This document shows positions 37,094 through 48,360 of a stretch of 64,000 bases of DNA, in pieces. The notes beneath the pieces were generated by a model that was not told the origin of the DNA, did not search any database, and saw nothing but the letters and a program-made list of their open reading frames with translations. Position 1 is the first letter of the stretch. Each line of letters opens with the position of its first letter. The stretch is from Buxus sempervirens. Its lineage: Eukaryota > Streptophyta > Magnoliopsida > Buxales > Buxaceae. Both the position numbers and the translations under genes were made by a program. The stretch is taken from assembly GCA_947561395.2 (NCBI GenBank), contig OX387184.1:2852001-2916000 (forward strand), in the 5' to 3' direction.

Positions 37094-38910
37094 ATGAGAG
37101 AAATTCTCCATGTTCAAGGAGGCCAGTGCGGGAATCAAATCGGTTCCAAGTTTTGGGAAGTGATCTGCAATGAGCATGGCGTCGATCCGACGGGGAGATA
37201 CAAAGGCGGGTCCTCTGATCTGCAACTCGAGAGGATTAATGTCTACTATAATGAGGCTTCGGAAGGAAGGTACGTTCCGAGAGCTGTTCTAATGGATCTG
37301 GAGCCCGGGACCATGGATAGCATCCGATCTGGACCATACGGCCAGATCTTCAGGCCTGATAACTTCGTTTTCGGTCAGTCCGGTGCTGGAAATAACTGGG
37401 CAAAAGGTCATTACACCGAAGGAGCCGAGTTGATTGATGCAGTTCTTGATGTTGTTCGCAAAGAGGCGGAGAATTGCGATTGTCTGCAAGGTTCGTCGGT
37501 AAATCTCATTTCGAACGGATTCCGCTTGATTTCTTTGTTAAATTGGGCGTTACAGATTGGAACATGAGTTTTCTAATTTTCCTGCATTTTTTAGTTATCT
37601 GTACGATCTACTTATGTTTGACTGGATAGAGAGAATGGACAGACATTATGGAGGATACGTAGAACTCTTTTCCTGATCTCTGAATTTCTGTACCGTGGAA
37701 ATCTTGAAAGTACAGGCTTCCAGGCTTTTACGATTCCGTTTATATTTCTATCCATAATTTTGAATTGTCATCAGCAAATAGCTAGAGAAAAAGATACCAT
37801 CAGGTTTTCAACTGTATCATCTGACTGATTCCTCGTCTATTAATTTTTCTTGTTATTTAATTTGCTAGGTTTTCAGATATGTCATTCACTTGGAGGAGGT
37901 ACAGGCTCTGGCATGGGAACCCTGTTGATATCAAAGATGAGGGAGGAGTACCCGGATAGGATGATGCTGACGTTCTCGGTCTTTCCTTCTCCAAAGGTCT
38001 CTGACACAGTTGTGGAGCCCTACAATGCTACCCTTTCCGTGCACCAGTTGGTGGAGAATGCTGATGAATGCATGGTCCTTGACAATGAGGCTCTCTACGA
38101 CATCTGCTTCAGAACCCTAAAGCTCAGCACTCCGAGCTGTGAGTACAATACCTTTATTCTATCAGGAGAAAATATAATGCATGTGCGAAATCTTTTGATC
38201 ACAAGTATCGACTTAACTCCTTTGCAGTTGGTGACCTGAACCACTTGATCTCTGCAACCATGAGTGGGGTTACGTGCTGCCTGAGGTTCCCCGGCCAGCT
38301 GAACTCGGATCTAAGAAAGCTTGCAGTGAACCTTATCCCTTTTCCCCGTCTTCACTTCTTCATGGTGGGATTTGCCCCACTCACCGCTCGTGGTTCTCAG
38401 CAATACGTCTCCCTCTCTGTACCAGAGCTGACCCAACAGATGTGGGATTCGAAAAACATGATGTGTGCGGCTGACCCTCGTCATGGCCGCTACCTGACTG
38501 CCTCGGCCATGTTCAGGGGAAAGATGAGCACCAAGGAGGTGGATGAACAGATGACCAATGTGCAAAACAAGAACTCGTCATACTTTGTGGAATGGATCCC
38601 CAACAATGTGAAATCCAGCGTATGTGACATTCCGCCCATGGGCCTGAAGATGGCATCAACATTTGTGGGGAACTCAACATCAATACAGGAGATGTTCAGG
38701 AGGGTGAGTGAGCAGTTCACAGCCATGTTCCGCCGCAAGGCCTTTCTGCACTGGTACACAGGGGAAGGGATGGATGAGATGGAGTTTACCGAGGCAGAAA
38801 GCAACATGAATGACTTGGTGTCGGAGTACCAGCAATACCAGGATGCCACTATCGAGGATGATGAAGATGAGTACGAGGAAGGTGTGGTGGAAGAGAATTA
38901 CGAGGGATGA
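37094..38910 (+). CDS. TUB: Beta-tubulin
   Basis: A complete 3-exon gene gives 449 aa, the normal beta-tubulin length. Exons are 37094-37490, 37869-38138 and 38228-38910, with GT-AG introns of 378 and 89 bp in phase. The product pairs with alpha-tubulin and polymerises into microtubules. It starts MREI, the N-terminal tag known for co-translational autoregulation of beta-tubulin mRNA. It carries the GTP-binding glycine loop [12 protein letters not shown] at the start of exon 2, the NADE/TLKLSTP region, and the acidic tail ending [15 protein letters not shown]. All sequence is open and intact. Which plant isotype (TUB1-9 type) it is cannot be told without alignment. Confidence 0.98.
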
Positions 38911-39115
38911 ATGGAACCGAAGTACCAATTGCTTGATCGATCTGCTGTTGGGAAGGACAGTAATATCGTTAAGATGGATCTCCAATGTTCCTGTTCGTGT
39001 ACTATCTCGTTATACCTATACTTTAGTTCATGTTTCTATCTCATTTTGATTCTTGTTCTATTATTCTGTTCTCGTATGCAAATTAATGTTTCTTCTTGAA
39101 TGAAAATAAATTGTC
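38911..39115 (+). other. Probable tubulin 3' UTR
   Basis: The AT-rich region after the stop has an AATGAAAATAAATTG stretch near 39098-39112, which could serve as a plant polyadenylation signal. Confidence 0.45.
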
Positions 39116-41216
39116 TATCGCGCATCATCGTTCTTGTTGGTTTCCTTGTTGATTTCTGCAATAATTTGCATATTCTGTGCTTATGATGCGCTGACTTCTC
39201 TTACAAAGACTATTAGGGAAGGTTTACAAGTAAATTGCTTAGTTATTTAACTAGCAAACTAGCTCCAATTTACATTTTTAGTTGTAACTTTTTATGTATA
39301 AATTGCATTATTTTTTTCCTCAAAAAATTGTCTTATAAATCGCCAAAAGATTCGTCGTTCTGGATGCACTAATTTACACGTCAGACACTTATTTTTGTGC
39401 ATGATGGAGTATGATTTAGCTAAATTGCCTACATATTGGCGATCTAGCTAACAACATCCAGAAAAAGGCATATAGTTTTTACTTTAGATAAATTAGCAAA
39501 AGTAGTTAAGTGGCTTAGCTAACTAAGCTTTTTCGGTACAGCAGCAAAATCATCCTCCTTTTCGGTCGTTTAGCAGAATCCTTGTTTGTTGCTAAGACGA
39601 ACTAATTCGTGTCCGATGTAATTTGGAGGGAATTAAAGCCTCTTTGGAACACAGGCCAAATAGCGCACAAAAATACAGCAAAATTAAGTTTGGCTTATAC
39701 TTTACTAGCAGGGTGCACGTGAAGAATTGGAAAGGGATTTAGAGGATTGTAATGGAAGAGGTGGGAAGGAACTGCTTAATTAAGTTTTAAATAAATTGAG
39801 ATTTGTATAACTATTTTACCTGTTTATTAATGAAGCTTAAAAATGAATTGTAAATACAATTTGGAGAAAAGCAAAATAGTAATGCTTCCTGAAAAAAGTA
39901 ATAATTAGAATTAGGTTTTTAAAGTAATTAAAAACTACTCATATTTTTGAAAATAATCAAGAAATAAATTATTGTTTATTAAACCAAATTGCCTATCTAG
40001 TTTTCTTTTGAACTATTATTTACTAAATTATGCTTATGATGATTTAATACGTGTCCAATGATAATTATTGTGTACCATTGACGATAGACTACCTGCCTCG
40101 TGATGATTTGGTGTGTGCCAAAAACCAAAAGAGGGTTCACTGCCCACTTAAGAATCTCACACACACACATATATACGTATGTATGCACAATCAACGATCG
40201 AATACAACCAGCCTGTGATTAGCTCATTGTTTTTTAAAAATAAATTTTTTGGAAAACAAATTAATAAGTTTTTTTATACAAATTCAAGGACCAATCAGGA
40301 GACCATTGTATATGAAACAGTTGTAGACAATTTCAATCATTGATATTACAACACTCTTATTCACAGCAAAAAATGAAAGATTTCTAAAAAATTTATATTT
40401 TGTTTTGGTCAGCCCAAGCTCAAATAGCGATGTTTGTATTAGGTTTGGGTTTAGTAAGTTTGGGTTAAGGTGGGCAAAGACCTAGGTTGGACCAGTAAAA
40501 TTTAAATTGGGGGTTCAGCCTAAAATCACCCCAACCTAAACAAACTCGCCCTACTTGGCATTTTTCTGCTTTTCATTTTTGCGCGGTAAATACTGCATTC
40601 TCAATGTTGCTAGGCTATGATTGATTGAGCCACAAACATTATAAAACTCAGCAAAAAAACCGAAAACAGATTGAATTTTTTAATTTAAATTGACGAGTCA
40701 CAGCCCTGATACAAGCGGGACTTAAAGGATTTTCACTGCACACGATTTTCATCGATACCCAGCGAGTCTTTTGTCCTTTGATATCGTAAGTTACTTTGTC
40801 TTGTTCAACAACCGATCCCTGTTTGTCAGGTCCTTTAACACGAATGGCTGATTCATTTGAACGAAGCCGTCTCCACTGATCGAACAATCATTCGGCTTGC
40901 GCTTGAGTTTGTTGCTAAACAAAGAATCTTTTCGAATGTTCGTCGTCTATGAACTTCGATCCAATAATCTAACTCGTTTCAAATGTTTCGAAATATAACT
41001 CGAAAATTTTGACCGTTATTACGCAGAGTGCAATTGAAAGGCATCAACATTACAATAACTGAACAATGAAAATTCTCATACATCCATGTTCATTGCAATA
41101 TAATTAATGGGAAAAAAATAAAAATAACACTCACATGTTGGACAGTACATACTACATAGTGGGTAACTGATACGTTCAATTTTAAGAAGGTAGTTCTTAT
41201 TTAGTTCTGGGGGTTT
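39116..41216. other. Tubulin to PRP intergenic region, nothing recognised
   Basis: This is AT-rich sequence between two convergent genes. A GC-richer patch at 40425-40570 has inverted GGTTGG/CCAACC-type motifs and may be a decayed MITE. A short CA/TA repeat lies at 40158-40180. No coding gene is seen. Confidence 0.55.
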
Positions 41217-44200
41217 TCAAGGATGAGAAGAGAAGGGAGGAAGAGGAGGCCAATGCCCAAACTTAGGGTGGTGGTAGTACTTTGGAGGAATCTTCGGGAG
41301 AGGTTTCTTGTGGTAGTACTTTGGAGGAATCTTCGGGAAATGAGGTAAATGTTTCTTGTGAATAGGAGGTATTATGATAGGTGGGAATTTAGGATGCAAT
41401 GGTAAATGAGGGATCGGTGGACAAGGTTTCTTATAGATTGGTGGGTTGGGCTTGTAAACTGGAACAGGTGGAGGAAGTGGCTTCTTATACACGGGTACAG
41501 GTGGCTTGTACACTGGTACTGGTGGTGGCAGTGGCTTCTTGTAAACTGGGACGGGCGGTGGCTTATACACTGGGACTGGTGGGGGAAGTGGCTTCTTGTA
41601 AATTGGGACGGGTGGTGGCTTGTACACTGGTACTGGTGGCGGCAGTGGCTTCTTGTAAACTGGGACTGGTGGGGGAAGTGGCTTCTTGTAAACTGGGACG
41701 GGCGGTGGCTTGTACACTGGTACTGGTGGCGGCAGCGGCTTCTTGTAAACTGGGACTGGTGGGGGAAGCGGCTTCTTGTAAACTGGGATGGGCGGTGGCT
41801 TGTACACTGGTACTGGTGGCGGCAGTGGCTTCTTGTAAACTGGGACTGGTGGGGGAAGCGGTTTCTTGTAAACTGGGATGGGCGGTGGCTTGTACACTGG
41901 TATTGGTGGCGGCAGTGGCTTCTTGTAAACTGGGACTGGCGGTGGCTTATACACTGGGACAGGTGGGGGAAGTGGCTTCTTGTAAACTGGGACGGGCGGT
42001 GGCTTGTACACTGGTACCGGTGGCGGCAGTGGCTTCTTGTAAACTGGGACTGGCGGTGGCTTGTACACAGGAACTGGTGGTGGTAGTGGCTTCTTATAAA
42101 CTGGGACCGGAGGTGGGAGTGGCTTCTTGTAAACTGGGACCGGAGGTGGCTTGTACACTGGGACAGGTGGTGGTAATGGCTTTTTGTAAACTGGGACCGG
42201 AGGTGGCAGTGGCTTCTTGTAAATTGGGACGGGTGGCGGCTTGTACACAGGGACTGGTGGTGGTAGTGGCTTCTTGTAGACTGGAACCGGAGGTGGCTTG
42301 TACACAGGGACTGGAGGTGGCAGTGGCTTCTTGTAAATCGGGACAGGCGGTGGCTTGTACACGGGTACTGGTGGTGGCAGTGGCTTCTTGTAAATCGGGA
42401 CTGGTGGTGGAAGTGGCTTCTTATATACCGGGGGCTTGTGGATCTTAGGAGGGAAAGGGAATGGATGGGGATGGGGTGGGAAGTTAAAAGAGGGGAGTGG
42501 CTTGAACCATGGGTGAGACTTAGGCAAGGGCTTCAGCCATGGGTGACCTTTGGGAAGAGGTGGAAGCTTTGGTAAAGGTGGTAGCTCCGGTAATGGTGGA
42601 TACTTGAAGTAAGGCCACAAGAAGGCCGAAGTACAGGTGATGGGTGAGAAAGCTAACTTTCCGGCAGGTTCGAACCTGTGCTTTCCATTGTCTTTGGATT
42701 TGAAGATTATCTTGGAGGCTTCTACACCACTGTGAGTGGGGCATGGCGTGTTCGATGCACTATGTAGTTGTGCAAAGCAATTCTCCGTAAGTTCTCCGTC
42801 ATCCTTCACAATCTCTTTTGGTAGGTTTACATTGAACTTTCCATCTTTGTCGAGCTCTCCAACTGCTCTTGTCCTGAACTGCCCATCGCCAACCTTGCAA
42901 TCAATGCTTACGCGAAGCCCTGTCCCAAGTGATGCACAAGTATGGCCGTCAGATGTGGAAGAGAAACCAGGATCAATTAATTAATTCACTTCCAAAAATG
43001 AAAAATATCAGCGTTCAACTCAAAACCATTTACAGAGAGATCAGGAAATTAAACTTACAACAGGGTGCCCGTTAACAGTGAGGAAGGTCAAACTCATACT
43101 TTCTGCTAGATCGGCGAGATTATTGAACCCCATTTACACGTAGGAACAGTACATAAAATTATAAAAATGCGAACAAGCTTTAGCAAAACATCGATCTCTA
43201 AAAGAAAAGGGGAAAAAGAAGGAAATGCAATAAACTCGTGGCTTAAAATTGATATGGATCCATAAACTCGTGCCAAAATATTGAGATGGATAGTATTGAA
43301 TATAGTTCTTGCATAAGAGAAGAGAGATGGGTTGAGCTTGCAAGTGTTCTACGTAGGGCACTGGTAAAACCTTACGATGTTCATATTCAAAGGCCTAGGT
43401 CTGAGACCTATCATCATTGAATCAACGGAAATATGCTCAATAGCTTGTATCTAGCTCAAGCTTTGCTAGTCACTTGAGTCGCCGTGGTATGCTGGGCCAA
43501 GGTTCAACTCTAAAAGCAAGAATGAAAAAATGAAAAAAAAGAAGAAGAGATAGTTCGAGCTTACTTTACAAATTGAGTTGTGCTGTGTAGGGAAAGAGGG
43601 CTAGTGGCATCAATAGTTAAAAAGTGGTTAATGACATCAAGAGATAAACATTTGTTCTTGGAATAGACTGAAAAAAAAAATGAGGAGGCAGTAAAAAGAA
43701 CAGCAATAATCGAGAGACCGTTTCCTCTGGTGCCACTCCGTAGTAGCAGCGTGGAGTGGATAGACGGATGCCTTATTTTAATAGGGCCCCCACACCCCAA
43801 AATATATCCTAGCAATAATTTCACTAAACCATTGGATTTTGGCACCAGAAGAAATGCGTTTGCAATAATCACATTATTCAATAATGGACTAGAGGATATA
43901 AAGCTTTCAACCATGCCGTTTAGTTAAAAACAAAAACAAAAACAAAAAACAAAAGTAAAAGGACGGTACTAATTAAAAGGAAAATAATTTTTTTACAAAA
44001 AATTTAAGATGAGATTGCATTTTTTTATGTGTGCAAGCATTAGCATGGATCAAAATGATCCATAAAAGGAAATTCATAGAGCTGTATAAATCAGTTACGG
44101 ATTCCATACCTGAAAATGCGTGGCTACTCTTAATATTATTCTTTATACAGTCTGCACATTGTCCAATCCCAACAACTTCAACTGACTGATCCTCACTGTA

Positions 44201-44263
44201 GCAAAAGCCTACAGCGAATAGTGAAAACAGCCACAAGCCCAAAAGGGCTGCTCTGTGCACCAT
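41217..44263 (-). CDS. PRP4: Secreted proline-rich cell-wall protein, PRP2/PRP4 type
   Basis: A complete 2-exon gene gives 618 aa. Exon 1 (44263-44110) encodes a signal peptide (MVHRAALLGLWLFSLFAVGF) and the start of a Pollen Ole e 1-like domain with CADC and SSHAFS. Exon 2 (42919-41217) continues the domain (GLRVSIDCKVGDGQFRTRAV, DGELTENCFAQLHSA, PCPTHSG) and then a long proline-rich region. That region has about 20 KKPLPPPVPVYK units alternating with PPPVPVY. It ends with a KKPCPP motif, histidine/proline-rich repeats and the tail HHPKFGHWPPLPP. The domain order and the tail match Arabidopsis PRP4/PRP2 closely. Such proteins are exported and cross-linked into the wall through Tyr/Lys. The 1.19 kb intron has a single in-phase GT-AG junction. 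Being longer than Arabidopsis PRP4 (~450 aa), it has probably expanded by repeat gain. Confidence 0.95.
41475..42440 (-). repeat. Coding tandem repeats of the PRP gene
   Basis: DNA-level tandem repeats underlie the KKPLPPPVPVYK/PPPVPVY array. Sub-units of about 36 and 57 bases recur (GGCTTCTTGTAAACTGGGAC and GGTGGCTTGTACACTGG on the plus strand). High identity among neighbouring units indicates recent unequal exchange or slippage. Confidence 0.9.
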
Positions 44264-44363
44264 CTAAGAACCCAATACCTCCACCCCTTATAACATAAAG
44301 ATGGAGCTAGCAAAGAAACGAAGGAAGCTCAGAAGACGATCTTCTACGTTTGATAGTAGTAGT

Positions 44364-44371
44364 CTTATATA
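44364..44371 (-). promoter_or_regulatory. Putative TATA box of the PRP gene
   Basis: The minus strand reads TATATAAG about 100 bp upstream of the PRP ATG at 44263, a normal plant TATA distance. Confidence 0.6.
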
Positions 44372-45199
44372 ATAAGCTTTATCAGAGTGGAAAACTCTCG
44401 CCGACACAGCTCTTAAAGACTTCACATGTGAGCAGGGGCCATGGAGATCGATTACGTGCCTGTGAGTGTGAGAGAGAGATTAACAACGATCACAGGTTTT
44501 GCCGATCGAACGTCGCTTTCATTATTGAATGAGGCTCAACTGCACGTCTGCGTTTTGTAATTTTGCACCATTTCCAAAATCCAACAAGCTTACAAGCTCT
44601 CATAAATTTGATTCTTCAACAAACCATATCTGTATTATTATAGACATGCTGCCATATTTGGTTGAGGCCAGACAATTAAATCCGGTTTTATCTATAATTC
44701 AAGATATAGCTGGCGAATTTTGAAAGAGGAAGCAACTTTAACTCCAGGTTAGTAAAGCTTCCAACTAAAGCTTTAATGGAGAGTTGGCACAACTTGTGGC
44801 AGTGTCCATGACACCACCCGCTTCTTCCCTCTTTCCCCTCTACCAGACCCAAACTTATCAACATATTGCTAGCTCTTCCAATCTGCATCATCTCTACACC
44901 AAAATCATCCAGCGCAATTGACGTTGGTCCATTTACATTAAAAAAATTTAACATAAACTAAATATACGATTGAATTTTTTAATATAAGTGGATTATAGGT
45001 GGGGACTATATGATTTTCATTTCAGATGATATTATTTACAATTCCTCTAGGCCTACTTTTACAAGCTCTTATGTGTGAAATCTACGTAAAAAATGCAATG
45101 ATATGGTTGAGGTTCATGTTAAACAACCATTAGACCTAAAAGCTTAAATTGGAAGGTAATAATATCATCATTATCATCATAAACCAATTCCCATCAAAG
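44372..45199. other. Upstream region of PRP, nothing recognised
   Basis: No gene-like sequence is seen. It presumably holds PRP promoter elements. It is mixed AT-rich sequence with only short open frames. Confidence 0.5.
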
Positions 45200-45545
45200 T
45201 AAGGTCAGTGACACTAATCTTGTCTTTCTATTTGGCTTTATAAAAAATCATATCTTCAGTTAATTTATACTTTTGTAAGTCTTGTTTTATATACTTCATC
45301 CGCGTGTTTTTAGATCTTCCTCTTACTTAGGCCCTTTAATGTATATACTCTCGAACCTTCATATAAGTCCATCTCTAGGTCTTTGTTTTATATGGTTAAA
45401 CAATTTTGACCTAATCTCATTCATTTTATCTCTAATGTATGTTATGTCTAACCACTTTCAAATGTCTTCATTTTTTTTTTCACACAAGTCCATATTAGCA
45501 TCCTCGTTTCATCCTAGCATCCTTGTCTTGATAGTATAACTATGA
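45200..45545 (-). mobile_element. RTE LINE 3' ORF remnant
   Basis: On the minus strand this stretch matches the pattern found at the end of plant RTE ORFs, after the reverse transcriptase. The plus-strand complement reads like CATCTCTAGGTCTTTGTTTT...GGTTAAACAATTTTGACC...CATTTTATCTCTAATG, the antisense of the conserved RWFGHV/RGRPKKTW-type tail. It is heavily decayed. It may be of the same family as the fragment at 1-575. Confidence 0.5.
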
Positions 45546-46560
45546 GGGCCTAATGTAAACATTAAACTTAACACTTGAAACATTATGGAAATGACCTAAA
45601 AGGTTTTTTTGGGGCCTTCGCCTCAAACTCCACCCATGGTAAGCATAAAAACCAACAAAGTAAGGATTTATATTATCTACAATTGAACTCGTAAAAAAGG
45701 TTCAACTATAACAAATCATTGCTTGCCACCTTAGTCCTGAAAATTTCTCTCTCTTGCATTGAAAAATGAAAAAGTTATTTTTTTTTTCACTTTTTGAGGA
45801 CTATTGCAGGACTGAGGTGGCAAGCATTGATTGATTACAGTATAAGTTCAACTCTAGATGATATCAATCCACAAAATAAAAGCTTACACACAACAAAATA
45901 TAAAATATATGCTATTGAAGTCCTGAATCTTGATCTTGTCGTAAACAGTTTAAGTCAAATGAGCCCCTGTCATTGGATACTAGAGCGCGAGTGTTCACAT
46001 AAATTGCCATTAGACATCATCATAAGAGAAGTGGAACAGATTTTTTGGCTAATCAACATCTCCTGACCAGACGATCAATCCGAAAACGTTTATATAACGT
46101 TGACGTGCATGCTTCTAATCCTCGGATGAAGAAGATGGATCCTGAGTGAGTGGCTATTAAGTTAAGTGTTCGAAGTTATTAATGAAAATGAAACCCCTTT
46201 GAGAATGATTTATTGCATAAATCCGTGTCTTAATCTTCACGCCAGGTCTTTTTTTTTTTTTTTTTGGTGGGAACTTCAGGCTAGGTCAATCTCCACGTTC
46301 GTACGGTGAGGTTCTTAATCGTCCGTCAATTTCGTCAAATACCAATTGCCAAAAGAAGGTGTTACGTGCGGATCCTCCCAACTTTTTAATTTTTCAATTG
46401 CAAACTGTCATGACTTTTTTTTTTTATGGGAGAAAACTGTCATGACCAGGGCAATTTGATTTGCAGGTCCAATTAATGACTGGCTTTATTTACCTGGGCC
46501 ATCGGCCGGTGGACTGATATTATATCGTTTTCGAAGCTTAGCTAGTTCCATCTAAATTTT
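45546..46560. other. Intergenic, nothing recognised
   Basis: No coding gene or clear repeat is seen. Short AT-rich tracts occur at 45779-45788 and 46251-46265. Confidence 0.5.
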
Positions 46561-46582
46561 GCCATAAATGTCCAACAGTCCT

Positions 46583-46720
46583 TATAAATACTGACAACTC
46601 CAGATACACCAAATAACCAAGATCACCAAATACCTTGCCATTTCTCTGTAAGTATATCTTCTTCAATCAAAGTTCCAGATTGAAGTAAATCCAGTATGAG
46701 TAGCTCAACGATCTTCTTTT
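46583..46720 (+). promoter_or_regulatory. Possible orphan promoter and leader cut by the MULE
   Basis: TATAAATA at 46583-46590 is followed by a CA-rich leader-like stretch (ACCAAATAACCAAGATCACC), a GTAAGT at about 46649, a CAG at about 46676 and an ATG at 46696 (MSSSTIF...). The MULE begins at 46721, only 25 bp after that ATG. The arrangement looks like the 5' end of a small gene that the MULE interrupted, but no downstream coding part is recognisable after 55870. Confidence 0.35.
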
Positions 46721-46985
46721 GGGCAAATTACACTTACTTTTCTTGAGGTATAGCCTAATTACACTTACCTCCCTTGGGGTTTCTGATATAACACTGTCAC
46801 CCTTGAGGTTTAAGTGGGGGTCACAATAACACCCCCTCACAGCAATTTCCGTCAAAAACATGACGGTAGGTCTGAAAATGGGGTTAACTCGCTAAATTAC
46901 CTAAATGCCATTTAATAAAATGACACTTTTGCCCATAAGTAAAAACGATGGTTTTTCGTTTTTACTGTTCACTATACCCTATGTT
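46721..46985 (+). repeat. Left terminal inverted repeat of the MULE
   Basis: Inverted match to 55605-55869. The repeat ends near GCCCATAAGTAAAA. The right copy has an extra duplication of GGGCAAGAGTGTCATTTTAC, visible twice at 55633-55676. Confidence 0.85.
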
Positions 46986-48360
46986 CCTAATCTCCTCTTT
47001 TTCTCCAACGAATTCCTAATCTCCTCTTCTTCTCCGACGAAGGGTTTCTTCTCTTCTCCGACATGATATCCGAAACTTCCTCTTCACACAACTCTGTAAT
47101 TCAAGCCAGAGCAACCCAAAAATCTGCTGCTACGGAAGTGCGAGTGTTGCTTCACTCACATTAGGTTCAGCTAAACATGGAGGATGTATTCTTGCAGGTT
47201 GGCGACGTCTCGCGCCAATCTAGCAGCACCAGTGTGGCAGCATAATGTGCAAATGCCCCTACAATTACAAACAAGTGGAAGATCTGATGGCTATGCCCTG
47301 CAAGATCAAATGCTCCAGGCTTCCATCTCTCTGGTATTCGACTAACATAGAATCTAGCTCCTGTTGCATATAACACAGCCATGGTGACCTCATAAGCAAG
47401 TGCTACAATGATCTGTGGATGACCCCAATTAATAATAATTGCATGGACAGTAGGGATCAATCCAGAGAATCCCATTGTGAGGAAGAGGCAAATTCTGAAA
47501 GGCCGGAAGCCAGCGGTGGTGAGGGAAGGAGCAAGAAGAGTGATGATTGCAAGGATACCCAGTATGGAAATGGATGAGAGATAGAACAATTTGGCAATTG
47601 AGTTGTAGAAGAAGGCATAGTAGATTGGTGGGAAGAAGGAAGAAACAATCATGAGCGAGATTCCGGCATAGTCGAGGCGCCAAAAGAAGAGGCTAAAGGT
47701 TTGGGAATGGCAAGCAAAGAGGTGTGAGAATGAGCTGCAAATCAAACACCCCATAGACCCCACCAAGGACACAAACCATGGCCATCGGGGTATTGTATCA
47801 GAGGCACCAGTTATATCAGCCTTATTGAGGATTGAGGACTGAGGCACATGTAGTCCTGTTAAATTATCAGAGATGTTCTTCATTATCTTCATCATCATCA
47901 TCATCATTGGTGGTTCTTGAATATTTCTGTTCCGATCAAATCAAAGTATCACAGAACAGAAAATTACCAAGTCAAAAAGATTCTCCTCTCAAATGTAGAG
48001 AAAATTCAGGGATTCTTTCTCTAAAAGAAACCTGGAGGAACCTGAGACTAAAGCTCGAAGCTCAGGGAAATCCATGGAGCTCAACACTGTCAAAGCTAAA
48101 AATAGAAAGAACCCTCCCAAATGTCTGTAAACACCCAACAAAAAACAGAGAAAAACAGATAAAATTTAATGAAATATATGAAGTAATGAATAATTTTCTT
48201 TTTCTTTTGATGTTGAAGGAGAAACTCACTCACGTCCAGATGTTGAGGGTCTCATTGTGCCATGAGAATACGCTGAGAAAAGCTTCCTTTAATGGCCATT
48301 CGGACCTGTCATAAACCAAGATATACTTGTTATCTTTCAGATACTCCGGTAAAGCCTCGT

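Noticed and set aside
38311-38985. Antisense frames over the third tubulin exon
   Set aside because: They are shadows of the highly codon-biased tubulin exon on the other strand.
41399-42448. 349-codon plus-strand open frame over the PRP gene
   Set aside because: It is the antisense of the proline-rich repeat array. The repeat period keeps the frame open, the Val/Ala/Cys/Lys-rich translation has no domain, and the sense gene with signal peptide and Ole e 1 domain is clear. The 41406-42086 frame is rejected for the same reason.
46667-46861. Small minus-strand frame, and its near twin at 55729-55932 on the plus strand
   Set aside because: Both are translations of the MULE terminal inverted repeats, which is why they resemble each other.
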